A program made the translations under genes and the position numbers. From the NCBI RefSeq assembly GCF_028858725.1, contig NC_084774.1, forward strand, positions 4,934,001 through 4,998,000: DNA of 64,000 nucleotides, written 5' to 3'. Below the pieces are notes generated by a model. The model made no database searches. It was given only the letters and a program-made list of their open reading frames with translations, and was not told where the DNA came from. This document shows, one piece after another, positions 11,809-26,259 of the stretch. The stretch's first letter is position 1, and each line of letters opens with the position of its first letter. Source of the DNA: Colius striatus (Eukaryota; Chordata; Aves; Coliiformes; Coliidae).

Positions 11809-14800
11809 CAAAGAATTGTGCTGCTTTAATGCAAATTTCACCTAGATGGTACAACTTGCACTTAAATTGATTTATGAGTATGCACACTGAGGTCTGCACC
11901 AGTTTAACCAAGGCAATTAAAAATCTCATGTTAGTGTAATTGGTTCGAGGTTTACTACAAGCAAAGCTTATATGCTGACATGTTTCTCCAGAAGAGTGGC
12001 ACACTGAGTTATTTGTCTGGTGTTTCAGAGGCACTTGGCCATTCTAATATTCTTTGTCCTTGCTGAGAGACCACTAGGGCAGTTGATCTAGAGGAGACAA
12101 CTGTGTGCTAACTGAGGACTCCTCCCAGGGCCATCAGGGTCTGTAACACTGAATTCAAGTTTTTCAAACAAGATCCATGTTCCCCAGCTGGAATTAGTTC
12201 ACCTAATGGGACCCCAGGTGCCTGCCCTTTCTAGCTGTTATATTAAAATCTCATTACTTTCTGCAAATATAAAGCCAGGAGATGGTTAAGATCTGAGTTC
12301 ATTCATATCCCCAGTCCTAATGTACAGCAGCTTCAATAAACACTTTTGATTTAGCCCATCTTACTTGGTAACTTGATTTTCTTGTTCTTAATCAATTCTT
12401 TCTGTCCTGCAAACAACTTCCCTTTCCTGTAGCATAACATAAGTACCTTAATTAAATGGATGTGAACTGAACCACATACCTGCTAGCAGGGGTGAGCACA
12501 CCAAGCTGCGAGAAATAACATCTCTTGCTCCACTGATCTCATGCTCATTTGCAGATCTGAATAGGAGCCAAGTCTTTCACAAACATGTCCTTACTGCTAC
12601 TTCCCAGGAATTACAATATAGTACTATATGGAGTGAAACCACTAAACAGGCATTTCTCAACCATCACAAAATACTTAGCTTTAAAATATTTTTATCAGTG
12701 TAGCTGATACACAGCCTACAGGAGACCATCTCCAACCATGAAACACCCTTCTTTGTTCATTAGAAATATTCACCTGCAAAAATGATTATTTGATGCTAAG
12801 GTGGGTAGGAAAAAAAAGCTCTTGGTCTTGGTTAAGTAAAACCAAAGCTAAAGAAAACTTTGTTGAAGCCAAATCTAATCTGATCTCTTAAAATCCTTCC
12901 ATGACCACTGTCTGATGACTCTTTCCCTTGTATGCATTTGCATTTCATATGAGAATCTTGTCTGATTTAATTCTGCTTGGAAAGACAACAGTAGCATGCT
13001 AGTGAGAACAGGGCTTGGCTTACATCCAGGCATGCTGAAAAATGAAATAGCTCTTAAGGGGCCACTTCTTGAACTACTTCTAGAAGTCCTTACAAATCTC
13101 CAGCTCTTGCAAGATTGCCCATCCAAATTGTACAAGCTCAAGTAGCTCAGAAAAAGAACTTGTTTTTTCCATATCCTATTTCATGCCTTGATCTGTACCA
13201 TCCATTTAGAGATCTTGTGTGCAGGCACACAGCCATCCTGCAAGCACTCCTTAAACTAAGCTATGCATTTGGCATGAGGCAACGTTTGCCTCAGCTCCAT
13301 ATATCTTCTGGCAACCAGGAACATTAATTGAAACACCAGTGACATCAACACACTCACTTTGCTGGACCAATTTATGGGCAGTGATACAAGAAACAGGAAA
13401 AAGAACTAAAGCAAACAAGGAGGAGGAAGAGCTGATCATACAGTTAAACAAGTAGCCCACCTCTCCTCAGGCAAGCCAAGTAGGTGAGGATACAGCCATT
13501 AACGACCATACAGAGTGTCAGGAAAGGAGAATCTAGCTGTTAGTAATAAAGTCTTGCCATTACTTTGCATTATCTTGTAATAAAAGCAGAGATACAGCTT
13601 ATACTCAAACAATTATTAACAGGAATTGTTTTTGCAGCTATCATTTCAGCTTTTGCACTGCAGTTGGCTTTCACATGGTAAGCCAATTCTCCCCATCTCA
13701 GTGTCTGGAAAGCTCTCCTTACTCTAACATTGATTTGAGGATTTATTGTGTTTCTACTCCTTTTGTTGTTGGAAGTGTTATTGTCCTCCAACACCCTTTT
13801 GTTTCCCATCATCCAAGTTATTCAGGGAACTTCTTCCACCTGATCCAAGCCAAAGCTTTTCATTTAGCAGCCGGAGATCAAAGTTAATTTGCTCATATCA
13901 AAGGGCTTTGCAAAAACACAATTAAAAAGATATCCTCCCTATTTTAGTTGCATTCTCAGAACTGCAAACAGGTGAGAGAAACAAGGCAAGTATCCCCTAC
14001 ACCAGATTCCTGTGCAATGCCTGTGCAAAGTTGGGAGCCAGCGTCCTGCCAAGGCCAGCACACAGAAAAAAGCAGAGGAGACTACTGTGGGGAAAAATTA
14101 TGAGAGATCCCCTCTTCAAAACATTCTGCATGAACCTTTGATCACCTTCCATTATCCCAGATTTGTGCTCTCAGATGTGCTGTCTCAGATCCACTTTTCC
14201 AAAGATTAAACCTTTTTTATCTTGGAAGGCCTTGAGTTCTTGCAGCTACCCCAGAGCTGGCAGAAGCACAGGAGGCGTGTATGTCCTTGGGCACAGCCTC
14301 TTGACAAAAACCTGACGTGAGTGCTGGCTTGTAGGGTGTGCTGTAGTCACAGAAAAGGACTATGTCCACTATGAACATGAGGCATGGCATTCTGCTTGCT
14401 AGAATAAACATATATTCTTTTTTTGCCCCTAAAATGATATATTTTGGTTTAATTTTAGCACAGTTTTGTCTGCTCTGACTCCATCTGAGGGCAATTTTGT
14501 GTGGAAATCTCTGCACTTGAGAGCGGGGGAAATCTTATGAGAACTTGCTTATCATTTTATGCTGCAGAATCATGAAGATATCCACAATGGACCTCCATTT
14601 GGTAATGATCCATATAACTAGGAGGCAATTTCCAGGCCTGAGTCCAAGCACAGAAAGCTTAGCACTTCCATATTAACCTTTAGCACAGCTCTTACTATGC
14701 TGCACTAGTCAACTCACATAGTTTTCCAGTGAGAGTCACAAAGAAGGCTCAAAAAGAAGGAAAAATCTCACAAACCTCAGTCCTGTTTCCTTTCAGGCAA

Positions 14801-16334
14801 AGCCTGGGACTCTTCTTACTTAGTTCAAAGGCAGTTTTAGCAACATATTGAGATTTACAACCAGGATGTCACAGATTTCATCATCTTTTGTGGTTGGGAA
14901 TAATCTCATGGTAGTTCCTTTTTCCCTGGTGTAACCAGTGAAATGCTTTGGCTTTATCATTAAAAAGAGACTTTGAGTTCTTTAGTTTTTAAAGCTACTT
15001 TCCAATTTTTTTTCTGAACACTTCATCAAGTAGTCAAGTAAGAGGAGTACTCAGCACAGATTTTACTTATAACCAAACCTGTTTTATGTGTCCACTTTGA
15101 TATTGAATGTTTGAAAATCTGCCTTGGCAGCATGTGAACCAAAGGAGGAACTGTAGATTGGGAACAGAAAGAAAACACATCAGTGTTGATAGTATGCCCA
15201 TCAATGAGTGACACTCCACTAAGAGATTTTGTCAACTCAGCTTTTGCCAAAGTACAAAGTGAAATCCTCTTCAGGTGTTTTTAAGAAAGGATAGTTGATC
15301 ACTGTCCATCAGTACAGATCTTGCACTGATGAGCTTAGAGCATTTCTGAGACATTTTTAGCCTAATTTCCTAAGGAAACTGGATCTGTGTAGCTATGCTG
15401 CTCATGTTGGTCCTCACAGCCCAATTTTCCAAAGATTTTTCAAAACAGTTGGCTAAATTTTAACTAAGTTTGGTGAAGGGATAGATGTTTGTGTGGATAT
15501 GTAATTATCTCTTCAATCTTCTGAAAATCACAAGCAAAACTGAGGAAAGAGACCTAAACTAGCACCCACCAGAAAAAGAAAGTTTGAACAACTTGTTATC
15601 CTTTTTACTTTACCAGGTGATCAGCAAAACCTTGATTTGGAGCAATGTGTGGCTTCCTGGTTTGTTAACAGCTATAGGAAGAAGGAAAATGCTGGAGGTG
15701 TCAGGAGGATGACACTGTAAAGGACACTGGATGGGGCAGAATAGTGTGGAGACTCACAAAAAAAGCCAGGCTTGGGAAGCTTCAGTGTTTCCACAGTCCT
15801 GGGGTATGCCCCCTCTTTAATAAACCAAAGGGTTTATTAAGACAGATTATCTCCAAGAGCTGTGAAACTTCAGATGTCAGAGGGCTCACCAAGACAAACG
15901 ACAGCCACTGCCTAAGCCTGACTTATTTGCTTATCTGCACTTGTTTTTCTCCTTCTGGAACTCTAAGAAGATTTTTGTTTTTAAATGCAGAGATCTGCTT
16001 TGCATCAGCTTCAGCAGGAGAGGCACCAGTTTAACAGCACAGAAATTAACCTTAATAAGTGCTCTCTTCATTAAAGGGCGTGAGGCATACATGGGGTGAA
16101 AAGACTGCAGGAGTGACAGCCATGGAATTCCCCTCTCAAAGTCAGGATACAGATATACATTAGCTACCAGGATGGTCTATCATTTAGTCCTTAAGGATTG
16201 CCCATTAGTGTGCTGTAACAGTTAATAGGTTGCAAGCATGTGCCAGATATTTGCTAAACACCAAGTACAGGAGAAGTGAAACACTGCTTAAGGGCATATT
16301 CAGCATGTGGGAGCTATGTTTATGTCATCGAATA
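11809..16334. other. Non-coding stretch, no gene recognised
   Basis: Unique AT-rich DNA. Around 11815-12050 there are many TAAT/ATTA cores and little simple repeat, so this part could be a conserved non-coding element. Elsewhere the open frames are short and resemble no known protein. No transposon tail or RNA gene is recognised. Confidence 0.5.
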
Positions 16335-16400
16335 CCCCTGAGCAATTCATGCCACTTTTACATGCCTCAGTTTCCCTACTGGTAATTAGAAGTTATTAAC
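16335..16400 (+). mobile_element. MIR/CORE-SINE-like relic
   Basis: The stretch reads TGCCTCAGTTTCCCTACTGGTAA, preceded by a degraded GAGCAATTCATGCCACTTT. This matches the well-known second half of MIR (GGGCAAGTTACTTAACCTCTCTGTGCCTCAGTTTCC followed by TCATCTGTAAAAT) in the forward orientation. MIR is an amniote-wide ancient SINE family, so a short degraded piece is expected in birds. The boundaries are approximate. Confidence 0.5.
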
Positions 16401-16870
16401 AAGATCTCCAGAGCTTAGTGTTTACCTTGAGGAATGTTGGAGAACATCTGCTCCAATTCACCAGGAAAATTAAGACCTGATTGCAGTGAAGCAGCATGCA
16501 GACTACAGGCATACACTGCTATAAACTAATCAGGGATAGGCTTGCTTCAGTCACAAACCAGCATGTTACTGGTATGTCATTCCAGGAGACAGGTCTTTCC
16601 ACTCCCTCATACCAACATACCATCATCATTTCTGTGCTGCCCAGCTGCTGGTGGAAGTCTCTTCAATTGGATAGGAAAGCCAAAGAACAGACCTCTTCCT
16701 TTTCCCAACAGGCTAAGAGCACTTGGACTGGCATGTCTGCTTGCTCCGGGGTACTTGCCCTCTGGGACCCACATATGCTTTCATGGACAATCTGTTTTCC
16801 AGAGGAAAAAAACCCACAAATCCAGAAGCTCTTTCTTGAAAACAAAATGTTCATTTCTTGAATGCCACTG

Positions 16871-16896
16871 TGGTACCTCATGGGAGGGAGGTACCA
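16871..16896. repeat. Short inverted repeat
   Basis: TGGTACCTC at 16871-16879 is the exact reverse complement of GAGGTACCA at 16888-16896, leaving an 8-base loop. It is probably incidental. Confidence 0.6.
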
Positions 16897-17078
16897 TCCA
16901 TCCACTTTGCTGAGCTACTCCACTACAAAGGACAGCCCTTCCCACAGCCCAGTGCAGGCCATTTGCTATTTAACATCACAGCACATTAGGAGAGTCCTGA
17001 AAAGGAGGACACAGGAGATCTAAACAAGATACACACTGGTTTGTAGCTGGGATGGCTCCAAACCATTCCTGTGTCCTT

Positions 17079-17517
17079 CATAGAATCATAGAATGGTGGG
17101 AGTTGGAAGGCACCTTTAGAGATCATCCAGTCCAACCTGCCTGCAGAAGCAGGGTCACCTAGATCAGGTCACACAGGAACACGTCCAGGTGGGGTTTGTA
17201 GCCCTCCAAGGAAGGAGCCTCCACAGCCTCCCTGGGCAGCCTGTGCCAGGGCTCCCTCACCTCACACTGAAATAGTTTTTTCTTGTGTTCAAATGGAACT
17301 TTTTGTGTTCCAGCTCCATCCCATCACCCCTTGTCCTGTTGCTGGGTACCATTGAAAAAAGGGATGTCCCAGCCTCCTGACACCCACCATTTAGATACTT
17401 GTAAATATTAATAAGATCCCCCCTCAGTCTCCTCTTTTTTCACCTTCCAGTTTCCAACTCAATCCCAGCAGCCTGTTGTTTTAGTGCACCCAGTTCTCCC
17501 TCATAAAAGATGCTTTA
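17079..17517 (-). mobile_element. CR1 LINE, 3' end fragment
   Basis: Read on the plus strand it starts with TAGAATCATAGAATGGTGGG and TTGGAAGGCACCTTTAGAGATCATC, which is the reverse complement of the CR1 terminal repeat and last 3' segment. It continues with CTCCCTGGGCAGCCTGTGCCAGGGCTCCCTCACC and TAATAAGATCCCCCCTCAGTCTCC, the degenerate end of ORF2. The copy is 5'-truncated near 17517 (about 440 bp retained), the usual result of incomplete reverse transcription. This tail type (CCTTTAGAGATCATCCAGTCCAACC) differs from those at 39.6 and 51.0 kb, so it belongs to another CR1 subfamily. Confidence 0.95.
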
Positions 17518-18568
17518 TGAACATTTTGCATGATCAATACCATTTTCTGCTCCTTTAAAAAAAAAAAACTTGACCAGCATCACAATGAGAAATTGAGGTC
17601 AGTTCACAAAGTTCACTGTCTATAACAGAAAGGCATCATCTTCAATAAATTTAGTGTCCAGTGACTGCTCTGGCAACCTCTGTTGAACCACCACGGAGTT
17701 TGCAGTATACATTTAATTTGCAGGTTTGTCCATTTTCCCGTAAGGCTTTTTAAATAGGTATCTAATATTTATATCTGCATACACAGTACTTTGCTGGAAG
17801 CAATTAAGCCTTTATAGTAAGAGAACAATAAAATATGTTTAGTTTATTTGTTGTACTAACTATTTAATTTTGAATGATTTTGTGTTTATAAACAGCAACT
17901 GTCTGCCCAGGAGTTTCCACCAAAGGTTTATTAGTTCTAACATGTTATCTGCAAGTATAAACAGGGAGATGTAAAAATGCTCCCTGTGTGAGACAAGGAG
18001 AAGGATCAAGGTCAAGATGCTGTTGCAGGGCTTCTTCTGGAGAAATTATGTTGGTTTATCGAAGTCATAATCCATACTGTGAACTTATATCAGCACAGCT
18101 CTTCAGATACACCAGCTCTTGAGTAAAAATTAAGTGCCCCTTGCCATGAATGCAATACCCTGTGCATAAGCAATAGTGCACATCAGCATTAGAGTAGTTC
18201 TGACCACTTTGGGGGCAGAGGTGGAAAATCTCACCCTGCAACTGTTTTTGTTGATAATGCATTCTCTAAGCAAAGAGAACAGCATGAAGTTGTGTGACTC
18301 ATCAGGCCACTGCATGAAACTATGACACAAATTGTGCCTATGATCAATCCATTGAGTAAACATCTGAAAAAGAGACTAAAACTGAAGTAAGGAAATTAAT
18401 GAACTGTAGGAAGGATGCAAGTCATTCAGATCGCTGCCTTTAATCACTGGGCTTCTCATCTCGTGGTGGAGAAAGAGAAAAGAAACCAACAAGATAACAA
18501 ACTGATAATGTTCTACACAAGTTATGTTAAAAACCCACATGATTGAACAGGATACAGTAATATCATTT

Positions 18569-18581
18569 GGGGGGGGGGGGG
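18569..18581 (+). repeat. G13 homopolymer run
   Basis: An uninterrupted run of 13 G. Such runs are length-unstable and are a common place for sequencing or assembly length errors. Confidence 0.9.
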
Positions 18582-21500
18582 AATCTGAAAGACTAGAGAT
18601 TGACATTGTGGTAGATTAAAGGATATCCCCATATGAATATCCTGAGCAAGGACATGAGCTCCTAGAAAGTACTCATTTTCCAGGAGACTATTACTAAAGA
18701 AACCTCGGTTCTGGGCACAGATTTCCACAGGCTTACAAATAATGCCTTGCTCCTGGTGCTGCTGCAGAGAACCTGGATGATCAGAGTGTGAGCTTTACAG
18801 GGGCATAGAAAACAACAGCTGATGCTTCTAAATAGATTTCCAACCCTTTCTCTGTACCCATACATCACCATATCACAATTAGTCCATGTTTCTTTAAGAA
18901 AGCTTGGCTCACAGTCCCAAAATACAGATTCTCATGATCACAAGACACTTGCAAGTTAAAGCCCTGGGCTTTTGCTGTCTGCTTTTATCTTCAGTCCTTT
19001 TATTTTCACCACTTCTCCTCTGGATTATGGCTTGCCACCAGGAATTTCACAGTACTTTCCCTCTTCCACTACCAGTTGTGCCTGTCACTGCTCTGGGACA
19101 AGAAGCCAAAGAGCTTGGCACAGCCAGACCCTAGTGAATGCTCCTTGTGTCTTTGAGGGACAAGAGGTTGTAGCCAACGGGAGTTATCAAAGTGCAATGA
19201 AGAACACAGCCTTCTCTCTTGTAGGAGAAGAGATTTAGTACAGTGGGTTGCACGGATTGGAGGAAGGAAAGAGTCAAGAAGGAAGAGGTAACAGCATCAC
19301 AAGGCAAGAGCAAGACAGAAGCAAATGTCTTCTGATTATGACAGACACAGAAATGGAAGAATAGCATCGATGAGGAAGAACATTGGCAAAGACAGCTAAA
19401 GGAGGGGGGATATGGCTTACGTAAAAGGCAATTTACAGGGCTGGATGCAAATGTTACTGGAGAAGCCAGAAGGTTGAACCTAGAAGCTAGGTTTATTTAT
19501 GCCCTGGGGAATTTCCCTGCTGTTTCCCATGGCATGACAGTGTCAGGGAGGAGTCTGAAGCCAAGCCATGCTTGCAGAACCCACCTCAGTCACACCCTGA
19601 CAGCAAACACACCACATGCAGCTGCACTGCTGCTCAGCCTGAGATCTGCTCAAAAATCTACCTGAGGACAGTTTTGCCCTTTCCAACCTCTGACTCATTA
19701 TTGTATGAAGCAGTATGGCAAATGCTTCATACAAGCATGCATGAAAACACAGAACAGCCACTGCAGGGAGTGCTGATGTGAGAGAACTGCAGTGTTAATT
19801 TTTGATGAGGCTGTCTGCCCAGCAGTGCTTATTCGAAGTAAAGGACCCTTAGGAGGCAAGGCTTCAGAAGCATATGGTCAGTGATGGTTTTTGCTGAAGC
19901 AAATGTATAATGATCACCTTCCTCTGTCCCTGAAGCCAGCTTAGCCCAGTTACTCCTGCCCTGAAAGAAATATTCATTCTAAAATGCATGGCAAGGGAGA
20001 AGATTTTTACAGGCAACCTGCCATTAGGTGCCAGAATCCCACAACATGTCAGTAGGAGATGGGCTTATCATGCTTCTGTGTAGGTTCTGGATTTGCCTTT
20101 ATGTGGTTTGGAAAACATATACTTCTTTCTAACTACCACTTGGGAAAGGGAATAGACCCAGTAGTCTCTCTAATCTAAGCTTCTGAAGAACATTTTTAAA
20201 CCTCATCTTTTCTCACAGATTTCAGATGCATATCAAGACATTTTGCAGCTGAACATTTTTGAAGGTTACCAGAGGGGAAAAAACCCCAAAGAAACCACAC
20301 AACAACATATCATTTGATTTAAAAAAATCCCAAATATGACAAATAACAACAGCAACTGTGTCTATCTACTTCTAGGAAACTAGAAATGGGCAGGAAAAGG
20401 GTGAAAATTACATTTCAGGCACAGGTTATGCCTAATATATTCCAGGCACAGCAGAGGCAAAAATGTTTAGGGAAGATTGGCCACAGAATATACAAAGACA
20501 GAAGTAAGAAAAACTAAGGAGTTAAGATGTTCACTTTTTCATCTACCCTTGCAGCAAAGCTGTAGGATGTTCCCTCTTTGGTCACTCTAAGGGAGGTATC
20601 AGAGGATTCATCTCCTGGAGTCACGTGCTTACAAGTGCTATTGCTGCCATCACTAATTTTCCAATGCTTGCAACTGCAAAGAAACCTTCAAAAAGCATTT
20701 CATGTCTTTTCCAGAATACTATGTCTGTCTCGTGGCAAGTCCACAAAGAATTAGAACAAAACTGTTCTGTGACAACAGCTGTATATAAATGATGTATATT
20801 TCTATACATGTGGTCAGATTTATCTGGAGCCAGTAGGCAGCCATCCTGCCCACAGAGCTTTGAGATCCTTCCAGATGATAAGTAGTAATAGTGCAAGTAT
20901 AATAGCATTATCATGATTTCTCTGCTTTGTTTCTCTAACTTCATTTCATGCCTCACTTTTGTTGGTGTTTTGTGCACAGGAACATTTGTAATCAGTCATT
21001 ATTCTGGTTGATAGAAAATACATAATGTTTTAGGAGTGATATGACATTTACATTCACTTGTGAGTTATTAGATGTCTTCTTACAAGCAATGAAGACTGTC
21101 AGATCTTGACATCTTGTATTTTGCATCTCAACTAAGTTTCCTGTGTAGCTTCCTCTGAGTTATTCACTACCACTACTCTTACCCTGGGATAGAAACAATC
21201 ACATTGACTTTGTAACACGTACAGAAATGGTAATTACAGTATCCATGTAACAACTCACATGCTGCATGTGCAATACAGATGCGAGACATTATTCTGCATC
21301 TTTGTTAATGTGACCGTTGTCTTCAAAGCTGAGGAGACTACTCCTGTGAGAAATACTCAGAGTTGTAAAAACAGACCTTGAATGTATTATAAAGTAAAAT
21401 TATAGTACTATTTAACTATCAGTTAGAAGCTGGAGCCTACAGAGTAAAGCAATGGGTAGCTTTCTCACTTAATAAAATATTACTGTCATTACCAACCCTG

Positions 21501-23925
21501 AAAATGGTTATTAAAAAACTTAGTCACCCGTTAGTTATCTGCAGCCTGCTGCTCACAGCACCTCCGTGTGCAGGGAGAGCCACTAACCCAGCAGCACCCG
21601 GATAACTTCCACTCAATTCTTCAGTGAAGGATTAACCCCAATAAAAACCAGTGCCCGGGGCTGTGCAGCTGCTTTGTGAGGACAGCAGCCATTTCCTGAT
21701 GAAGGTACTGCCTCCATCCCTACCAGATCCAGTAACAAGGGGTTAGAGATCTCTAGAGATATTTGCATGCCAACCTCCCACCCCAAAGTCCTGGGAAGTG
21801 ATACTAGAGTGTCTCTAGATGGCATTTCTTATCTCCTCCAAGAAACTTCTGAAAGAAAGGGAAGTTTCTGGTTTGGTCCCACGTCCACACTGAAGAAGAT
21901 TTCCTATGACTTGCCTGTACAGTGTCTGCCTTCTCCTGTGGGTTAAACTGCATAAAATTTTCATCAGAAGCATTTAAACACATAGTGGCAGGAAGCAAAA
22001 CTGCACACAAATGCAACACGCTGTTCCCTTTATCTCTCTCTGTCCCTGAACGGTGCATGGAGGAAGACGCAGCGTTTCAAGTCTAACGGTGTATTACCAC
22101 TGACTCTCAGCGAGACTGATAAACCAGCTCAATTCACATCCTCACTCTGGAGTGCCAGAAGACAAGAAACACTTAGACACAAGTCATTTTTCCATGTCAA
22201 GCAATTTTCTACAACCTGCTCAGCTGCTACATGTCTTTGATTTAAGCCACTGCTCCTCCTAAAAGAAGCATCAGAGCATCCTTTCTCAAGGCTGTGGGAT
22301 GCTGTAAGCAGTTTCATGTTACATTCATCATAGGTACAAACATGACAAACAATGGTCTGGAAACTGTTAGTGAAAACAAGGGGCAAATAAAGAACTGACA
22401 GAAGGAAGGACTGCACACACGAGGAAGAAAGAAAAGCAGCCACTTGGGAGAACAGTCTTGTTAATAGGTTACAGCCAGATAATCGCTTTTCATTGCTATT
22501 TAAATATCGACAGGCTCATCTCCCCAAGTCAGTTAACAGCTCTCCCTAAATGTGTACCAAAAGGTGGCAGCACTCTAATTTGATTGTCTCTGTTCCTATT
22601 TCCCAAGGCACTGCAGAGAAAAGGACCCAGGAACCACAGCTTCCAGAGTCAGCAAATATTTTGAAACCTTCCCACGATCTTCCACCTCATCAAATTAACT
22701 TTTGCCCTTTCATAAGTTGCTTGGGTTTTAGTTTTGTTTTTATTTACAACCACTTTATAAGCAACCTTATTCAACCAGACATTATATCTCATCCACAGAA
22801 GGCAGATTTGGAGCCTGTAGGTTTAGAGAATACGAGAAGGGTGGACTGTTCAAGGCAGGAGTAGAAACAGCAATGTGGATAAGCTATTAGTGCTCTTTCA
22901 AAATGAAATGAAACCGTTTCAAACACACTGCCATTTAATATGAAACAGAGGTCAAGGATGAGCATCAGTTTAAAAAAACCAACCACAAACATAACAGCCA
23001 CTTAGGAAATTATCTTTTGAAATGAACTCCAATGGGAACATGCACCAGTCCTAAACTATGGAGAGGCCCAAGATGGTTAATCAGAGGTGTCAGCAAAAAT
23101 TCATCTCTATTTCAGATTTAGCTGGAACAACCAATTTAGCAGGGAGCAACCATATGTGAGACCAAAATTACATAGGGTAAAAATCCTTTTACCCTGAGGA
23201 TTTATATCACACAGATTAATAGGACATGCACTAACAGCATCTCAGTTGGCCATCAGCATGATCACTCCATTGACTGTGTGAGAGAGGGAGGTGAGATGAA
23301 ACAGAAATCATAACATCTTGGTGTCAGAGCATCTGAAGCACATATTCACACAAAACAGGAAAACAGGAAAACTTCTGAATTCTAAACACTTCATTTTCAT
23401 TCCTATATGAATAAATATATATCTATCCATTCATGGAGTCATTGCTTTGGTCTGTTCATTGTTGGTTCATTTGAAAGCAGCAGAAGTAGCAGTTCCACAC
23501 CCAAGTGTAAAATTCTGCACAGTCGTTCGGTCACAGGATTAACTAATGAATTCAGCTCTCTTTTGCTCCAAATTGAGTCTACAAGTTGTGCTTGAAGAGT
23601 TTAAGGTGAAAACTTGACACTAGTGACAGTAGGTGTTTTCTCCACTCCCTAACAGCCTAGTGAAACACATGTGTATTTATTTCTGAACCAAATGTTGTAG
23701 ACAAAAGACATCTAAGCCAAGGATTTCCTCAGAGTTCATTTAGTTTGACTGTTAGCTACTAGTGGCCTGTAGTGCTTCAACAGTCACCTGACACTACATT
23801 TGCACCCACATTTGTTACCAGAGATGTTGCAAAACTGCACAACTCGCCAAGATCCCAACGGGCACACGAGTGCTTCCCATACAGATTTTGCACATCCAGT
23901 TGCCTGCAATTTCTTGTATTTCCTA

Positions 23926-23959
23926 TTAATATTCATATGCTTCTTTAATATTCATATGC
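23926..23959. repeat. Two direct copies of a 15-bp AT-rich motif
   Basis: TTAATATTCATATGC occurs at 23926-23940 and again, identically, at 23945-23959, separated by TTCT. The unit resembles POU/octamer-type binding sites (ATTCATATGC with an adjoining TAAT). Slippage would explain it equally well. Confidence 0.8.
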
Positions 23960-26259
23960 TCCCTTCCTTACAAACAATATCTCCTATGTATGCTGATGAG
24001 GAATGGACAGAAAGCATCAGAAACACCTTGCTGAAATTTTGTTGTTTAGATTGGAAGTGTTCACACATATCTCTCTGCTTTTTTTCACTCAGGCATACAC
24101 TTCCAGAAGTCATCCTTCTTACTGTTAATTGGTTTTAGTCTCCTGTATTTACAGAAACTACCTTTTTTGCCGAGCAGTACAAGAAGCAAGTCAACATGAC
24201 ACCATTAGGAATAATTACATCTCAGTTTTTGCACAGAAATGACTTATTACTCTGGCAGCTGAAGCAAAATATGTCCGTCATAGATAGTTTTACTTCCAAG
24301 ACACTGCAGCTTCCCTCATCAAAAGTGTAACAGGCAGGATCCAATTGCTGCTTGCAGCCTACGACTGGCAAGGGATTCATGTTAGCACTTTAGTAGCAAC
24401 TGATGACACACTGCAAAATATTTTACCATGTTCTATGTCCCCCTGAGATCACCACCCAGCCACTTCAAAGCAAGTCACTCCTCTCAGGTTGCTAACACAC
24501 CATCAAAAGCTTCTGAGAGATCCCTCAGGAATCAAAGAACCTGTGCAGCAGGATCATTACTATGCAAGAAATGGAAAGTAGAAATTAGAAGCTGATATAG
24601 AAAGATCTAAAGCTGATTGAGAAAGATTGAGAGGACCTAACCTGGGTGCTGGTCAGGCTTACACTACGTGTGCTGTTGTGACAGATGCTTTTCAATCAGT
24701 CATTGAATAAATACAATTAATTAAATATCATTAATAAATAAATAGAATTTGTACCAACTATTTGACTCACCCTGGAGAACATTAAGTTACTTACATTATC
24801 TGGGGCTCCAATTCTGACCTATCTTGGAACATCACTTCCAAACACATTTTAGAACATGCCAGTCAAGGAAAGATATCTTCAAATTCATTTCATCCAGCAT
24901 GTAACCTCCTGTTGCCCAAACACAATGAAAATAGATGATATCCACACATCTGCATGGGCTGTGCTGCCAGGAGCACAAGGAGGCAGCAAAAGCAGGTGCA
25001 GGTCAGCTCTTGCATGTTCATGAACAGTTCATCAAAATTAATTGCACCATGCCTAATCATGAGGCGAATTTAGGCTGTCTAGACGGTGCCTAACTTTTGG
25101 AATCTTGACTTTGCCAACTTACTAATGCCATCAGCTCATAGATTCTTCAGCAAATTAAAAGCTGAGAAGAAAAATATCCTGCAGTCCAGCAGTACTGATT
25201 TCCCACACATTTAATCAGCAGGATTTGGATGTTCAGATCCACAGTACGTCCTTCAGTTAACATACAATGAAGAACAGTAGAGAGCTGTTAAAGCTTTGAG
25301 GGACCTCCAGTACAGAGAGATGGAGATGGTGATTATCAGTTGTTTATGAGACAGATTAATGGCTCCAGTTCCATGTGCATCAGATACTTCTTACTGTCCC
25401 TATTCTTTCAAGTCCTCTTCCTGCCCATCTCCTCTGTCATTCTCAGCAGCTGCTCCCCAGCCACTTCCCACCTCCCTTACCTGCCTGTTCACCCACAGCT
25501 CTTATCTATTCTACTTTTGTCTCTACTCTTCCTGAATAATCAAATCCCAAGGGGCTGATTTTTTTTTTGGCAGTTTCCTCCACTATTTGGAACAAAAGGT
25601 GTTTCCAGCCACTGAGAAGCTCTAAGTCTAAAATGGCTCTCCTAAATATACATTTAATCTATTCCTTGTGCTTTGTATAATGCAAATATAGCTCCTTTTG
25701 AGAACGTATGGGTTCTCATGCACCTGTCACATTTAAGTTGCTTTATCCATGTGCTAAGCACAAGCTTCCACTCAGTTCATGCTGTATTTTAATGCTATAT
25801 TTGGACATTTCCCAGTCTGCACATTCTCCTCCTGTACCACCCCAGGGGTCTTGTACCAACTTCCACCAGGCCTTTGATGGAGAGCAGCCAGACTGCTCAT
25901 TAGCCCGTTATGAAGCTGCTCATCAGTCCCATTCCCAAGCTCCCTATTACTTTGGTGGCATAGCTGCAGTAATTGGGCTGAATATTTTTCAGGCCCAGAT
26001 TAGTGTTGCTTCAGCCAAACACTAATGGCCAGTCCTGCAGTATATCCTACCACCTCTCCCCAATGCCAATGCCGTTGTGGTTTTGTCACCACTTCCAGCT
26101 TTGTCCTGTTTGTTTGTCAGGCAAATGGGAGAGTTTCAAATTCGTGCTCAGTAACCTTTACTCCTGGCACTGCTTCTTGCCTTGTCTGCCCTGGAAGAGG
26201 GAGAGAACAGAGAGTACATGTCCTGCTCTAGAGACAGTGCCCAGTAACTGCTTGAGATC

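Larger units (their letters stand above)
17518..26259. other. Non-coding stretch, no gene recognised
   Basis: About 8.7 kb of AT-rich unique DNA. It contains a G13 homopolymer (18569-18581) and a short 19-bp-period duplication near 23.94 kb. All open frames are short (118 codons at most) with no recognisable domain. No transposon end, LTR, tRNA or other RNA gene is recognised. Confidence 0.55.
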
